Positions 1 through 9,831 of a stretch of 64,000 nt of DNA are shown piece by piece (position 1 is the first letter of the stretch; each line of letters begins with the position of its first letter). The stretch comes from JAKAGZ01 sp963772675 (GTDB taxonomy: Bacteria > Bacteroidota > Ignavibacteria > Ignavibacteriales > Ignavibacteriaceae): NCBI GenBank assembly GCA_963772675.1, contig CAVYYF010000006.1:134635-198634 (forward strand), in the 5' to 3' direction. A program made the position numbers and the translations under genes. Below the pieces are notes generated by a model. It worked only from the letters and a program-made list of their open reading frames with translations. It was not told the origin of the DNA and ran no database searches.

Positions 1-149
1 TCAATTTTAGTTTTCGTACCGATAAATAATATTTCAGCTTCAGGGACAAGAGATTTAATCTTTTCTGCAACAGCCACAGCTGGAAATAAATGTCCGCCCG
101 TACCGCCGCCTGCGAACAAGAACCTGTATTTATTTTCTTTTCCACTCAT
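1..149 (-). CDS. murG: MurG N-terminus (partial, runs off the window)
   Basis: First 49 or so residues of UDP-N-acetylglucosamine:lipid I N-acetylglucosaminyltransferase, which makes lipid II at the inner face of the membrane. The translated start contains the glycine-rich GGGTGGH motif near residue 14, which is the N-terminal signature of MurG, followed by a Rossmann-like strand ending in LFIGT. The ATG at 149 overlaps the ftsW stop in an ATGA arrangement, and a purine-rich GGAGAAGG lies just before it. It is the last gene of the division/cell-wall operon visible here; the rest lies outside the window to the left. Confidence 0.93.
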   Translation of the reverse strand, partial: MSGKENKYRFLFAGGGTGGHLFPAVAVAEKIKSLVPEAEILFIGTKTKI

Positions 150-1285
150 CCTTCTCCTTTATTAACTAAAGATGCTAAATTGGCATTATTAGCTGCGTTT
201 TGTTTTTTAGCATTCGAATAAGCGATGTTCACCAAAATTCCAACAGAGATGCACAAAAAGATCAATGATGTACCACCGTAGCTAATAAACGGTAAAGGCA
301 ATCCGGTTGTAGGTACAAGTCCGGTTGCAACTGCCGCGTTGATAAATGCATAAAGAATAATCGAGAAGGTGATACCAAACGCAAGAAGCTGCCCGAAAGT
401 GTCTTTCGTTTTCTTTGCTATAATTATTCCGGCGATAAATAAAACAAGGTAACTGAGTAACACTATGAAAGAGCCAATGAAACCAAGCTCTTCACCAACG
501 ATGGCAAAAATGAAATCTCCGTAAGATTCAGGTAAAAACAGGTTACTTTGCATGCTATGACCAAGCCCTACGCCAAATATTCCGCCGCTTCCGAGTCCGA
601 GTAATGCTTGTTTAACCTGGATATTTGCTGATCCGCCATTATTAATTGCACTAATAAAAGTTAGAATTCTTTCTCTTGAGTGTGTAAACAACATCGCAGC
701 AGAAGCACCTGCAAGTAGACACAAGAATGCTGTGCCCGTGATGTGTGTTAACTTGGCACCGCCGATATACAGTAGTACAAAAGAAATAAATACGAGCAAA
801 ATTCCGTTGCTTACGTTAGGTTGAATGAGTATTAAACCTGAAATTATTAGCACCCAAAACAATAAATAGAGGAAACCCTCTTTATAAATTTTTAATGTAT
901 CACCTTTATCTTCAATCATTGCTGCAAGGTGAATTATTAAAACCAGCTTGGCTATATCAGCTGGTTGAAAAGAAAAGAATCCAAGATTAATCCATCTGCC
1001 GGCACCCTTAATATTATGCGCAAAGAATAAAGTCAGTACCAAAATAATCGTCATTAAGATTATAGCCGGCTTACTGAACTCCTTATAAATTTCATACGGT
1101 ATTGCACAGAAAAAAATCATTGCGAGTATTCCAAGTATCACCTTGAATAAATGAGAATTAAACAGGTGAAACAGACTATCAAATCTTATAGCGCTGTAAG
1201 TGCTGCTGGCACTCATAACAATAATTAACCCAAGCAGCATTAAAGCAAAAACATCAAAAAATATTGTTAAACCTAGTTTTTTCAT
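146..1285 (-). CDS. ftsW: FtsW, SEDS-family septal peptidoglycan polymerase
   Basis: 379-residue polytopic membrane protein of the SEDS family, the glycosyltransferase that works with FtsI at the septum. Hydrophobic segments run throughout. The family's recognisable stretches are present: QPADIAK around residue 107, the region GLGHSMQSNLFLPE and AIVGEELGF around 240-270, and PFISYGG near the C-terminus. Length is normal for FtsW/RodA. Position between murD and murG in a dcw cluster favours FtsW over RodA. Its stop overlaps the murG start by four bases. Confidence 0.95.
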   Translation of the reverse strand: MKKLGLTIFFDVFALMLLGLIIVMSASSTYSAIRFDSLFHLFNSHLFKVILGILAMIFFCAIPYEIYKEFSKPAIILMTIILVLTLFFAHNIKGAGRWINLGFFSFQPADIAKLVLIIHLAAMIEDKGDTLKIYKEGFLYLLFWVLIISGLILIQPNVSNGILLVFISFVLLYIGGAKLTHITGTAFLCLLAGASAAMLFTHSRERILTFISAINNGGSANIQVKQALLGLGSGGIFGVGLGHSMQSNLFLPESYGDFIFAIVGEELGFIGSFIVLLSYLVLFIAGIIIAKKTKDTFGQLLAFGITFSIILYAFINAAVATGLVPTTGLPLPFISYGGTSLIFLCISVGILVNIAYSNAKKQNAANNANLASLVNKGEG

Positions 1286-2632
1286 TTACAGTTTATTTAC
1301 AGAGTCCTTAAATACCCTACCTCTTTGTTGATAGTCCTCAAACTGATCAAAACTTGCACAAGCAGGAGATAGCAATACTACTTCACCTTGCCTGGCTTCT
1401 TTACTTGCAGAAGAAACTGCATCCTGTAAAGATTTTTCCATCTCTACTTTTACATCGTGGTGGAAAAAGTTAAAGACCTTATCTGCTGATGAACCGATTG
1501 CATATATTTTTTTTACTTTTTGAAGTACAAGTTCTTTTATCTGGTCATAATCGTTTCCTTTATCCTGTCCACCAAGTATCAGAAAAATAGATTCATCAAA
1601 ACTCCTTAGTGCATACCAAACAGAATCAACATTAGTAGCTTTAGAATCATTTATATACCTGACGCCATCAAGCTCGCGAACAAATTCTAATCTGTGTTCA
1701 ACACCCTTAAAAGATTTCAGCCCTTCTATTATTTTGTCATTATCAAAGTTGAATATTTTCATTGCACTTATAGCAGCCATTGCATTTGCAAGGTTATGTT
1801 CACCTGGAATAGAGATATCACTTACCTCACATTCAAATTCAGTTTGTCCATTTTTATTGTAAACCACTTTCTCATTTAATCTGAAACATCCATTCTGCTG
1901 ACTTTCATTTAAAGAGAAATAAAAATCCTGACTCTCATATGGTGAGATATACTTATCAATAGTTTTATCATCTTTATTAAGTATCACGTAGTCAGAATCG
2001 TCCTGGTTTTTAAATATTCTAAACTTTGAATAGATGTAATTTTCAAACTTGTTTTCATATCGGTTTAAATGATCCGGTGTAATATTTAATATTGCCGCAA
2101 CCTTTGGCTTAAATTCATCAATCATATCCAGTTGAAAACTTGAAATTTCAAGAGCGACGAATTCATTTTCTTTTACATCCGAAGCAATTTCTGAAAATGC
2201 TTCTCCTATATTTCCGACTACATAAGCTTTTGCTCCACACGATTTCAATAAATGTCCGCATAAACTGGTTGTGGTTGTCTTGCCATTTGTACCGGTTATT
2301 GCAATAATATTTCCTTTGCAAAAGGCAGATGCCAATTCAACTTCTCCAATTACTTTAATATTTTTTTCTTTTGCTGTCACAATTACCTTTGAATCTGATG
2401 GAACGCCAGGGCTGACAATCATTAAATCGCAATCAAAAACTTTTTCAGAATGATGGCCAGTCTCGAATTCAATTTCATTTTCTTTAAGAGCTTTTATTTG
2501 CTTCTCCAATTTTTTCGCATCACCTGAATCACTAACAAACGGCTTTCCACCTAATTTCTTTACCAGTTTTGCTGCGCCTGTTCCGCTTCTTACTGCACCA
2601 ATTATCGATATTTTCTTCCCTGAAATTTCCAT
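1286..2632 (-). CDS. murD: MurD, UDP-N-acetylmuramoyl-L-alanine:D-glutamate ligase
   Basis: Adds D-Glu to UDP-MurNAc-L-Ala in the cytoplasm. The protein carries the Mur-ligase ATP loop GTNGKTT at about residues 114-120, the central LEISSFQL and NITPDHLNRY motifs, and the C-terminal INDSKATN region. The open frame extends 29 codons further upstream, but the family starts at MEISGKK, whose ATG shares one base with the mraY stop at 2632, so that start is used here (448 residues). It sits in the dcw operon between mraY and ftsW. Confidence 0.94.
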   Translation of the reverse strand: MEISGKKISIIGAVRSGTGAAKLVKKLGGKPFVSDSGDAKKLEKQIKALKENEIEFETGHHSEKVFDCDLMIVSPGVPSDSKVIVTAKEKNIKVIGEVELASAFCKGNIIAITGTNGKTTTTSLCGHLLKSCGAKAYVVGNIGEAFSEIASDVKENEFVALEISSFQLDMIDEFKPKVAAILNITPDHLNRYENKFENYIYSKFRIFKNQDDSDYVILNKDDKTIDKYISPYESQDFYFSLNESQQNGCFRLNEKVVYNKNGQTEFECEVSDISIPGEHNLANAMAAISAMKIFNFDNDKIIEGLKSFKGVEHRLEFVRELDGVRYINDSKATNVDSVWYALRSFDESIFLILGGQDKGNDYDQIKELVLQKVKKIYAIGSSADKVFNFFHHDVKVEMEKSLQDAVSSASKEARQGEVVLLSPACASFDQFEDYQQRGRVFKDSVNKL

Positions 2633-3741
2633 TAACGTATCTTGAATGAAGCAAGACTCACAATTGCCAGAATTATCGCAATTATATAAAAGCGCGTTAC
2701 TATTTTTGGTTCCGGCCAACCCAGCATTTCAAAATGATGATGCATCGGAGCCATCTTAAAAATTCTTTTCCCTTCACCATATTTCTTTTTAGTATACTTG
2801 AAATACGATCTTTGTATAATCACTGAGATAGTTTCCATAAAAAATATTCCGCCAAGAATTGGTATCAGCAATTCCTTTCTGACCAAAACTGAAATAATTC
2901 CAAAGGCTCCTCCAAGAGCCAGCGAGCCTGTATCTCCCATAAAAACCTGTGCGGGATAAGAATTAAACCAAAGAAATCCAAGCGATGCCCCTATTACCGC
3001 TGAAATAAATACAGTCAATTCACCAGCACCTGGTAGAAAAATTATATCGAGATATCTTGAATAAATTGCGTTACCGCTCACGTAAGCAATAACAGCAAGA
3101 GTAAGCATCACGATTGTTGTAATTCCTATTGCCAATCCATCAAGACCATCTGTAAGGTTCACAGCGTTAGAGGTTGCCGCAATTATAAAAACCACTGCAG
3201 GCACATAAAAAATTGACAGATTGAGATTAACACTTTTCAAAAACGGAACAGTTGTTAAAGTACTGAAACCTTTAAATTCAGGAGTAAAATAAATTACACA
3301 ACCGATTATCAATCCTATGGAAACCTGTCCAAGTAGTTTGTATCTTGCTATCAATCCATTTGGTAATTTCTTTACTACTTTCAAATAGTCGTCGAGAAAG
3401 CCAACAGCACTTAACCAAATCGTTCCAGCCAGAATTAGAATTACATATATACTCTTTAAATCACCCCATAAGAGTACGGGAACTACAACGGAGATTATTA
3501 ATATTATTCCGCCCATAGTTGGAGTGCCGGCCTTAGACCAATGTGATTTTGGTCCATCTTCTTTTTTTGCTTCGCCGATCTGGTGCTTCTGCAAAATCTT
3601 AATGATTTTCGGTCCAAGATAAAATGCCAGGAATAACGCAGTAATTGCGGCCAAGGCAGACCTGAACGTCAAGAACCTAAACACCTTAAATCCAGGCGGG
3701 CTGAATACTTTGTTTATATAGTCAAATAAATAGTAAAGCAT
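2632..3741 (-). CDS. mraY: MraY, phospho-MurNAc-pentapeptide translocase
   Basis: Integral membrane enzyme that links phospho-MurNAc-pentapeptide to undecaprenyl phosphate, giving lipid I. 369 residues, about ten hydrophobic segments. Seen: KEDGPKSHWSKAGTPTMGG near residue 60, the aspartate pair in GFLDDYLK, NAVNLTDGLDGLA, FMGDTGSLALGG, and MAPMHHHFE close to the C-terminus, all standard MraY signatures with catalytic Asp and His residues. Start and stop each share one base with murF and murD respectively, indicating translational coupling. Confidence 0.96.
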   Translation of the reverse strand: MLYYLFDYINKVFSPPGFKVFRFLTFRSALAAITALFLAFYLGPKIIKILQKHQIGEAKKEDGPKSHWSKAGTPTMGGIILIISVVVPVLLWGDLKSIYVILILAGTIWLSAVGFLDDYLKVVKKLPNGLIARYKLLGQVSIGLIIGCVIYFTPEFKGFSTLTTVPFLKSVNLNLSIFYVPAVVFIIAATSNAVNLTDGLDGLAIGITTIVMLTLAVIAYVSGNAIYSRYLDIIFLPGAGELTVFISAVIGASLGFLWFNSYPAQVFMGDTGSLALGGAFGIISVLVRKELLIPILGGIFFMETISVIIQRSYFKYTKKKYGEGKRIFKMAPMHHHFEMLGWPEPKIVTRFYIIAIILAIVSLASFKIR

Positions 3742-5132
3742 TAGCCGTTAATTTTATCCTCAATTACTTTTACAAATTCTTCCATTTTCATTCCGCGTGA
3801 ACCTTTCACTAATATCACAGAGTTTTCGAAATTATAATTCGAAAGAGACTTTCTCATTCCAAATCTGTTTGAAAAATGATTAGCTATTAATTGTCCTCTT
3901 TTTAATTCATTATGTAGATCCCACATCAATGTGCCGATTGTCATAACTTCATCTATTTTATTCTGTTTAATTACCTGAGCCAATTTTTTATGAAGCATCC
4001 TTCCTTCTGTACCAAGCTCAAACATATCTCCGAGAACAGCTATCTTTTTTCTTCCCTTAGAGATCTTGTTCAACAACTCAATTGAATATCTCATTGATTC
4101 AGGGTTTGCGTTATAGGTATCATTAATTAACGTTATTCGTTTTTTATAATTTTTAATGTTTAGTCTTTTATCTACACTTTTAATCTTTTTAATGCCTCTT
4201 AGTATTTGGGCTTTATTTAAGCCCAGCTTGAAAGCTACAGCAGAGGCGGCTAATAAATTTCTTGCATTTTGCTCCCCATAAAAGAACGCACCACTGATTT
4301 TCGTATTCTTATATTTTACTTCAACAATCTCTTTCCCACCTTTATCAGTTCCTCTTAAATTCCCATTAATAATAGTATCCGAACTAAATGAGTATGAAAT
4401 TCTGTTCTTATAATTTGGAAAAAATTTTTTTAGCATCGGATCATCGTAATTCACGAACAAAGTTCCGTTGTTTCTCTTAGTAGCCTCAAACAGAGCAATT
4501 TTTTCTTTCAGCACACCTTTTTTATTTTTTAGAAATTCGAGATGAGAATTTCCAATGTTTGTTATCAATGCGTAATCCGGTTCAGCGATTTTTGATGTAT
4601 AGCTTATTTCGCCGAAATGATTCGTCCCAAGTTCCAAAACTAAAACCTGATGTTTGTGATTTGTACTCAAAATCGTTAAAGGCACACCAATGTGATTATT
4701 ATTATTTAGTATCGTTTTATTCACTTTGTATTTTTCACTCAATAAAAAGGCTATCATCTCTTTTGTCGATGTCTTTCCTGCGCTACCTGTTATTCCAATA
4801 ACCTTCGCATTTAATTTCCTTCTCCACATTTTTGCAAGATCACCATAGCCTTTGATAGTATCTTTAACCGTTATTACCGGCAAGTTCAGGTCATCGTAAT
4901 TTTTATATTTATTTTCGTTCAACATTACAGCGGAAACACCTTTTTTAATTACTTGCCTGATAAAATCGTGACCGTCAAATTTTTCACCTTTAATCGCTAC
5001 AAACAGAGATTTTTTTTTTATTTTTCTTGAGTCAATTGAGACCGAACTAACTGATCTATAATTATCAGGATTATAAATAACAGCGCCTGGTATTTCGAAA
5101 ATGTCTTCAAGTGTTAATCGCATTTTTTTCAC
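3741..5132 (-). CDS. murF: MurF, UDP-MurNAc-tripeptide:D-alanyl-D-alanine ligase
   Basis: Adds D-Ala-D-Ala to the UDP-MurNAc tripeptide. Mur-ligase fold: N-terminal domain with the SIDSRKIKKKSLFVAIKGE signature, ATP loop GSAGKTSTK around residue 117, LELGTNHFGEI, and the C-terminal INDTYNANPESM. The longest frame begins at a GTG (5132) that overlaps the murE stop as GTGA; an ATG three codons later (5123) is an equally good start and there is no clear ribosome site to decide between them. Operon gene between murE and mraY. Confidence 0.94.
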   Translation of the reverse strand: MKKMRLTLEDIFEIPGAVIYNPDNYRSVSSVSIDSRKIKKKSLFVAIKGEKFDGHDFIRQVIKKGVSAVMLNENKYKNYDDLNLPVITVKDTIKGYGDLAKMWRRKLNAKVIGITGSAGKTSTKEMIAFLLSEKYKVNKTILNNNNHIGVPLTILSTNHKHQVLVLELGTNHFGEISYTSKIAEPDYALITNIGNSHLEFLKNKKGVLKEKIALFEATKRNNGTLFVNYDDPMLKKFFPNYKNRISYSFSSDTIINGNLRGTDKGGKEIVEVKYKNTKISGAFFYGEQNARNLLAASAVAFKLGLNKAQILRGIKKIKSVDKRLNIKNYKKRITLINDTYNANPESMRYSIELLNKISKGRKKIAVLGDMFELGTEGRMLHKKLAQVIKQNKIDEVMTIGTLMWDLHNELKRGQLIANHFSNRFGMRKSLSNYNFENSVILVKGSRGMKMEEFVKVIEDKING

Positions 5133-6592
5133 AAATATTTTCGCGCAACTTCCTGATCTGAAAAATGTTTCCTGACTCCTTTAATCTCCTGGTAACTCTC
5201 GTGTCCTTTTCCTGCGACCAAAATCACAGCGTTGTCTTCCGAATCCTCAATTGCTTTTTTTATTGCCTGTTCCCGATCCGCAATAACTTCAAAATTGTCT
5301 GATGTGATTCCCCTTTTTATATCTTCAATTATTTCAAGCGGATTTTCAAATCTTGGATTATCTGAGGTCACAAACGCTTTCTTGCTGTATCCAGCAGCAA
5401 TCTTTCCCATAACGGGTCTTTTGCTTTTATCTCGATTACCGCCACAACCGAAAACTGTATAAACAGGATTTTTGTCTTTCACAATTTCTTTAATAGCTTG
5501 TAATGTTTTTTCAAGACTGTCTGCTGTGTGCGAATAGTCAATTATAACTTTCTTTGAACCTTCTCCTATAATTTCAAATCTTCCGGAAACCTGCTTTGTA
5601 TTTTTGATTCCTTCTACGGCTTTATCTTCTTTTACTCCTAATAAAACAGAAACAGCGAAGGCTGCCCCTGCGTTGTAAGCGTTAAACTCACCAACAAGAG
5701 AAGTACTTGCTGGATATTCGACTCCATTTCGTTTAATAATAAAACTTGTACCGTTCATGTCATATTGGATATCCTTCAAAATAAAATCTGCATCTGAGGT
5801 TGTTCCATAAGAAAATAATTTTGCTTTAGAGTCCTTTATAAGCATTTTACTGCTTTTGTCATCTGAATTGTAAACACCATATGCAGATTGTGACAGGGAA
5901 TCAAAAAGTATTTTTTTCGCACCAAGGTAATTCTCAAAATTTTCGTGAAAGTCCAGATGATCCGATGTTATGTTTGTAAATACTGCTGCTGCGAAATTTA
6001 GATTATAAGTTCTTTTCAAGACCAGTGAATGAGATGATGCTTCCATTACTGCATATCCGCAGCCACGATTGAACATTTCCAACAAAAGCTCATTCATATC
6101 ATTTGATTCCGGTGTTGTCAAGGTGGAATTCAATTTTTCGCTTCCAATATAGTTTGATATTGTCCCGGTCAATCCTGTATTATACCCAGCTGTTTCAAGT
6201 ATACTTTTTACAAAATAAGATGTTGTAGTTTTTCCATTTGTACCGGTAATACCAATAAGCTTCAGTTTATTTGATGGTTCTTTAAAAAAATAGTTTGACA
6301 ACTCTGCCAAAGCTATTCTGCTATCATTCACAAGTACTTTTGCTGAGCCCTGGCGAAGGAAAATATCTTCAGGAACAGCATTATTATCTTCCAGTACTAC
6401 AGCGAGTGCACCCTTATTTATTGCATCCAAAATAAATTTGTGCCCATCTGTATTAAAACCTTTGACCGCAACGAATATCGAATTCTTTTTGACTTTTCTC
6501 GAGTCATAAACAATCGAAGCAACATCTTTTCTTTGTACCTGCCCAATAACCTGGATTGCATGAACGCTATTTAATAATTGAGTCAATTCCAT
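5129..6592 (-). CDS. murE: MurE, UDP-MurNAc-dipeptide:meso-diaminopimelate ligase
   Basis: Adds the third stem-peptide residue. 487 residues with ATP loop GTNGKTTT at 117-124, TTPESNDMNE for UDP-MurNAc binding and ITSDHLDFH. The specificity motif is DNPR (D411-R414). In characterised MurE enzymes this motif selects meso-diaminopimelate rather than lysine, so the organism is predicted to have DAP-type peptidoglycan. The ATG at 6592 shares one base with the ftsI stop. Confidence 0.95.
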   Translation of the reverse strand: MELTQLLNSVHAIQVIGQVQRKDVASIVYDSRKVKKNSIFVAVKGFNTDGHKFILDAINKGALAVVLEDNNAVPEDIFLRQGSAKVLVNDSRIALAELSNYFFKEPSNKLKLIGITGTNGKTTTSYFVKSILETAGYNTGLTGTISNYIGSEKLNSTLTTPESNDMNELLLEMFNRGCGYAVMEASSHSLVLKRTYNLNFAAAVFTNITSDHLDFHENFENYLGAKKILFDSLSQSAYGVYNSDDKSSKMLIKDSKAKLFSYGTTSDADFILKDIQYDMNGTSFIIKRNGVEYPASTSLVGEFNAYNAGAAFAVSVLLGVKEDKAVEGIKNTKQVSGRFEIIGEGSKKVIIDYSHTADSLEKTLQAIKEIVKDKNPVYTVFGCGGNRDKSKRPVMGKIAAGYSKKAFVTSDNPRFENPLEIIEDIKRGITSDNFEVIADREQAIKKAIEDSEDNAVILVAGKGHESYQEIKGVRKHFSDQEVARKYL

Positions 6593-8586
6593 CAGTAAAC
6601 CGAAGCACCTTTAATTTGAACATCTTTACAATCGATATAGCAAACAAGACCTTTTGAAATTTTTTCGCCAGCCTTAATGCTCTGCGAAATAATCACACCG
6701 GATCCGCTGACCTTGAATTTTATTCCCAGCTTGCTTAATATTTTTATACCGTCTCTCAAACTATAATTTAATAGGTCCGGCATTTTATTTTTAGGCAGAG
6801 AAGTCAAATCATTTGCCAAAGTTTTAGAGGGTTGGCCTTCAGACGATATTCTATTTTGTTCACTTTGTTTATTGCTTGTGAAAACAACCTTCATATCCTG
6901 TTTCTCAGTTGGCTGTTCTTCAAAGTAATTTACATCTGTTTTAATGATTCTCTGTGCGATGTTTCTGAAGATTGGTGCAGCTACCTGACCACCATATTTG
7001 CCTTTCTCAGGAGAATTAACTAATACAAAACAGATTATTTTGGGATTGTCAGCAGGAAAAAATCCTATAAAAGAAGAATTATATTTTGATTTTGAATAAC
7101 TTCCGTTTACCAGCTTTTGAGAAGTTCCAGTTTTGCCGCCAACTGTTATTAAATCCAGTTTAGCATTTTCCCCGGTTCCATTATTTACTACGCCAACAAA
7201 AATGTTTCGCATTTCTGCAGAAGTCCTGGAAGAAATAACCCGTCTGATTTCTTTTGGTGTATTATCTAACACTACCGTACCATTGTGCCCAACAATTTTT
7301 TTAATTATCTGGGGCTGATATAAAATCCCGCCATTTATTATGGCAGAATATGCTGCGATCATTTGTATTGGTGTAACAGCAATTTCATAGCCATATGACA
7401 TAAATGCCTTTGTCACAGCCGACCATTCATTCGGTTTTTTGAGTTTGCCTTTTACTTCTCCGGGAAGGTCAGTTGAAGTATAATTTCCAAAACCAAAAGC
7501 TCGAACATATTTATAAAATAAATTATCATTGATATTCTGAATCAGCTTTGCCATACCTATGTTGCTTGATTCTTCAACTACACCTCTTGCTGTCAGCCAT
7601 GCATGTTCGTGTGTATCATAAATTGTAACATTTCTAAATCTATACTTCCCATTTTCGACATATACTTTTTGATTTTCCTTTACAAGATTTTGATCCAGCA
7701 AAGCAGACATCGAGATACCTTTAAAAGTCGAGCCTGGTTCGTAAGTATCAGTCACTGCCTTGTCTCTTCTTTCGTCGTCATTATAATTCCAATAATCGTT
7801 AGGATTATAATCATTCATATTTGCAAGTGAGAGAATTTCTCCTGTGTTCGGATTCATTATAATTCCAACTGCTGACGTTCCGCCATAAACTGACAAACCA
7901 TTCTTAAGCTCTTCCTCGAGAATAGATTGGTAGGTCTTATTAATAGTTAAGACTAAATTGTCTCCCGGAACAGCCGGTTTGGTTTCTTCTTCAGAGATTG
8001 TAATCATCTCACCAATTGCATCTCTTTCGACTAAGCGTGCCCCGTCTTCACCGCTAAGTTGCTTATTAAAAAACCTCTCAACTCCATTAACACCCTGTCC
8101 ATCGCTTCCCACAAATCCCAGAACATGCGAGGCCAGATCATCATAATAATAAACCCTCGTAGGGTCCTCCCTATGAAACAATCCGTTTACTTTAAGATTT
8201 GTAAGAGGGAATGCTTTAGCATCGGGGACTTTCTTTTCAAGACAGATCGTTTTACCGGAATCGCTCATAAGATCATAATAATAATTCTTACTCCTTCCAA
8301 AAATTGAAGAGAATTTTTCTGCTATCTTGTTTTTCCCCGACTTTGAAACCATTCTGAGATCAAGATAAAAAGAATAATCACTTCTATTATAGACGAGAAG
8401 CACATTGTTCCTGTCGTAGATCAATCCTCTTTCAGCATCAATCTTCTCAAGGTTTGTCTGTTGTCTCTGAGCATAATATTTTAATTCTTCACTTTTCACT
8501 ATCTGGATATCAACCAACTTGATAACCAGAGCAACAAAAAGTAAAAAGACTAAAACTATTACTATAAGTGCTCTTGAGTTATTCAT
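6592..8586 (-). CDS. ftsI: FtsI/PBP3-type transpeptidase with C-terminal PASTA domain
   Basis: Septal class B penicillin-binding protein, the transpeptidase partner of FtsW. One N-terminal membrane anchor (residues about 7-27), a dimerisation domain (ERGLIYDRN), then the transpeptidase domain with the catalytic serine in STFK (S286), SSN (S340-N342) and KTGT (K485). The last 60 or so residues, starting MPDLLNYSLRDG, form one PASTA repeat, as in Bacteroidetes and Gram-positive homologues but not E. coli FtsI. Overlaps the upstream ftsL-like gene by eight bases. Confidence 0.95.
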   Translation of the reverse strand: MNNSRALIVIVLVFLLFVALVIKLVDIQIVKSEELKYYAQRQQTNLEKIDAERGLIYDRNNVLLVYNRSDYSFYLDLRMVSKSGKNKIAEKFSSIFGRSKNYYYDLMSDSGKTICLEKKVPDAKAFPLTNLKVNGLFHREDPTRVYYYDDLASHVLGFVGSDGQGVNGVERFFNKQLSGEDGARLVERDAIGEMITISEEETKPAVPGDNLVLTINKTYQSILEEELKNGLSVYGGTSAVGIIMNPNTGEILSLANMNDYNPNDYWNYNDDERRDKAVTDTYEPGSTFKGISMSALLDQNLVKENQKVYVENGKYRFRNVTIYDTHEHAWLTARGVVEESSNIGMAKLIQNINDNLFYKYVRAFGFGNYTSTDLPGEVKGKLKKPNEWSAVTKAFMSYGYEIAVTPIQMIAAYSAIINGGILYQPQIIKKIVGHNGTVVLDNTPKEIRRVISSRTSAEMRNIFVGVVNNGTGENAKLDLITVGGKTGTSQKLVNGSYSKSKYNSSFIGFFPADNPKIICFVLVNSPEKGKYGGQVAAPIFRNIAQRIIKTDVNYFEEQPTEKQDMKVVFTSNKQSEQNRISSEGQPSKTLANDLTSLPKNKMPDLLNYSLRDGIKILSKLGIKFKVSGSGVIISQSIKAGEKISKGLVCYIDCKDVQIKGASVY

Positions 8587-8908
8587 ACTTCTCTTTCAAT
8601 ATTTTCTCAATTTTTTCAATTTTTTCTTTACTAACTTTAACAGTCATCTGTGGTCGTGTATTCAATTCCAATCCAAATTCATTTTTTGCAATTCCAACTA
8701 TTCTTTCTTCTGATATTAAATCCTGCCTCTGCCCAAGCAATGCAATATTCTGATTACTAATTCCTTTTAATTTTTCTCCTAGTAGGAATTTTTCTTTTAT
8801 CATAGCTTCGCATTTTAGTTTTACGCTTACATATCCAAGTCCCAACAGGGTAAAAACAACCAACAAAAAAAGAGTGGAGACAATGTTATGTTTTGAGCCT
8901 TTATTCAT
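8579..8908 (-). CDS. ftsL: FtsL-like small bitopic division protein
   Basis: 109-residue protein with a short basic N-terminus, one membrane helix (about residues 10-28) and a periplasmic segment with coiled-coil character ending in a highly charged lysine/glutamate tail. Sequence similarity in this family is weak. The call rests on size, topology, the LISEERIVGIAKNEFGL stretch typical of FtsL/DivIC-type proteins, and its position between rsmH and ftsI in the dcw cluster. Expected to recruit FtsI/FtsW with FtsB. Confidence 0.82.
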   Translation of the reverse strand: MNKGSKHNIVSTLFLLVVFTLLGLGYVSVKLKCEAMIKEKFLLGEKLKGISNQNIALLGQRQDLISEERIVGIAKNEFGLELNTRPQMTVKVSKEKIEKIEKILKEKYE

Positions 8909-9831
8909 ACTCTTTCTGCGGCCCTCAGTTTAGCGCTTCGTGCACGAATATTTCGTCTTATTTCGCTTTCTGTTGGAACAATTGGTTTTTTGGTTAATAT
9001 TTTTAATCTCCTTTCTTTGTCGCATTGACAAACCGGAAATTCCTTTGGACAAATGCAATCAAGCATTTCATATTTGAAATGCTCTTTGACTATCCTGTCT
9101 TCCAATGAATGGTAAGTAAGGATTACTATCCTTCCGCCTTTTTGAAGCAAGGAAACTGAATCACTTAAAAATGTTTTTAGAACTCCAAGTTCATCATTCA
9201 CATAAATACGCAAAGCCTGAAATACTCTAGATAATGTTTTTATCAGAAATCTTTCCGGTGTAATCTCAGAAATAATTTCTCTTAACTGCTGTGTCGATTC
9301 AATTTTACTGATTTTCCTTCTTTCTAATATTTTGCGTGCTATCTTTCTAGAGTTTTTTTCTTCACCATATTCATAAATAATATTTGCGATGTCTTCCTCT
9401 GAAAATGAATTAACTATATCCGCAGCACTTACTGCTCTGGACTTATCCATTCTAAGATCTAACATCGCGTCTTTCTGATAAGTGAAACCGGAAGTAGGAT
9501 TATCAAGTTGGAATGATGATACACCCAAATCAGCAAAGATGCCTGTGAATTGTTTGATCGATTCAATTTTTGATATTGGCCCTACCTGAGCAAAATTGAA
9601 ATTGTAAATTTTCATTCTCTTTTCTTCATCAAAAATTTTTTTTGAAAAGTTGAATGCATCTAAATCCACATCAGTAGCGACAAGCAACGCATCATCATTT
9701 AGTTTCTTTAATATTGCTTCCGAATGTCCACCGAATCCTAAAGTTCCGTCAAAATAAATCCCTGATCTATCAGTTATCAGGTAGCCTAGGCTTTCATTCA
9801 ATAAAACCGGCGTATGATGTGACCCCATCAC
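8905..9831 (-). CDS. rsmH: RsmH (MraW), 16S rRNA m4C1402 methyltransferase
   Basis: SAM-dependent methyltransferase that N4-methylates C1402 in the 16S rRNA decoding site. 308 residues, normal length. Seen: HHTPVLLNESLGYL at the N-terminus, YFDGTLGFGGHSEAIL (SAM site) at about residues 26-41, DLGVSSFQLD, and the C-terminal LTYHSLEDRIVKEHFK and IRRNIRARSAKLRAAER. Starts inside the mraZ stop (four-base overlap), the usual second gene of dcw operons. Confidence 0.96.
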   Translation of the reverse strand: MMGSHHTPVLLNESLGYLITDRSGIYFDGTLGFGGHSEAILKKLNDDALLVATDVDLDAFNFSKKIFDEEKRMKIYNFNFAQVGPISKIESIKQFTGIFADLGVSSFQLDNPTSGFTYQKDAMLDLRMDKSRAVSAADIVNSFSEEDIANIIYEYGEEKNSRKIARKILERRKISKIESTQQLREIISEITPERFLIKTLSRVFQALRIYVNDELGVLKTFLSDSVSLLQKGGRIVILTYHSLEDRIVKEHFKYEMLDCICPKEFPVCQCDKERRLKILTKKPIVPTESEIRRNIRARSAKLRAAERV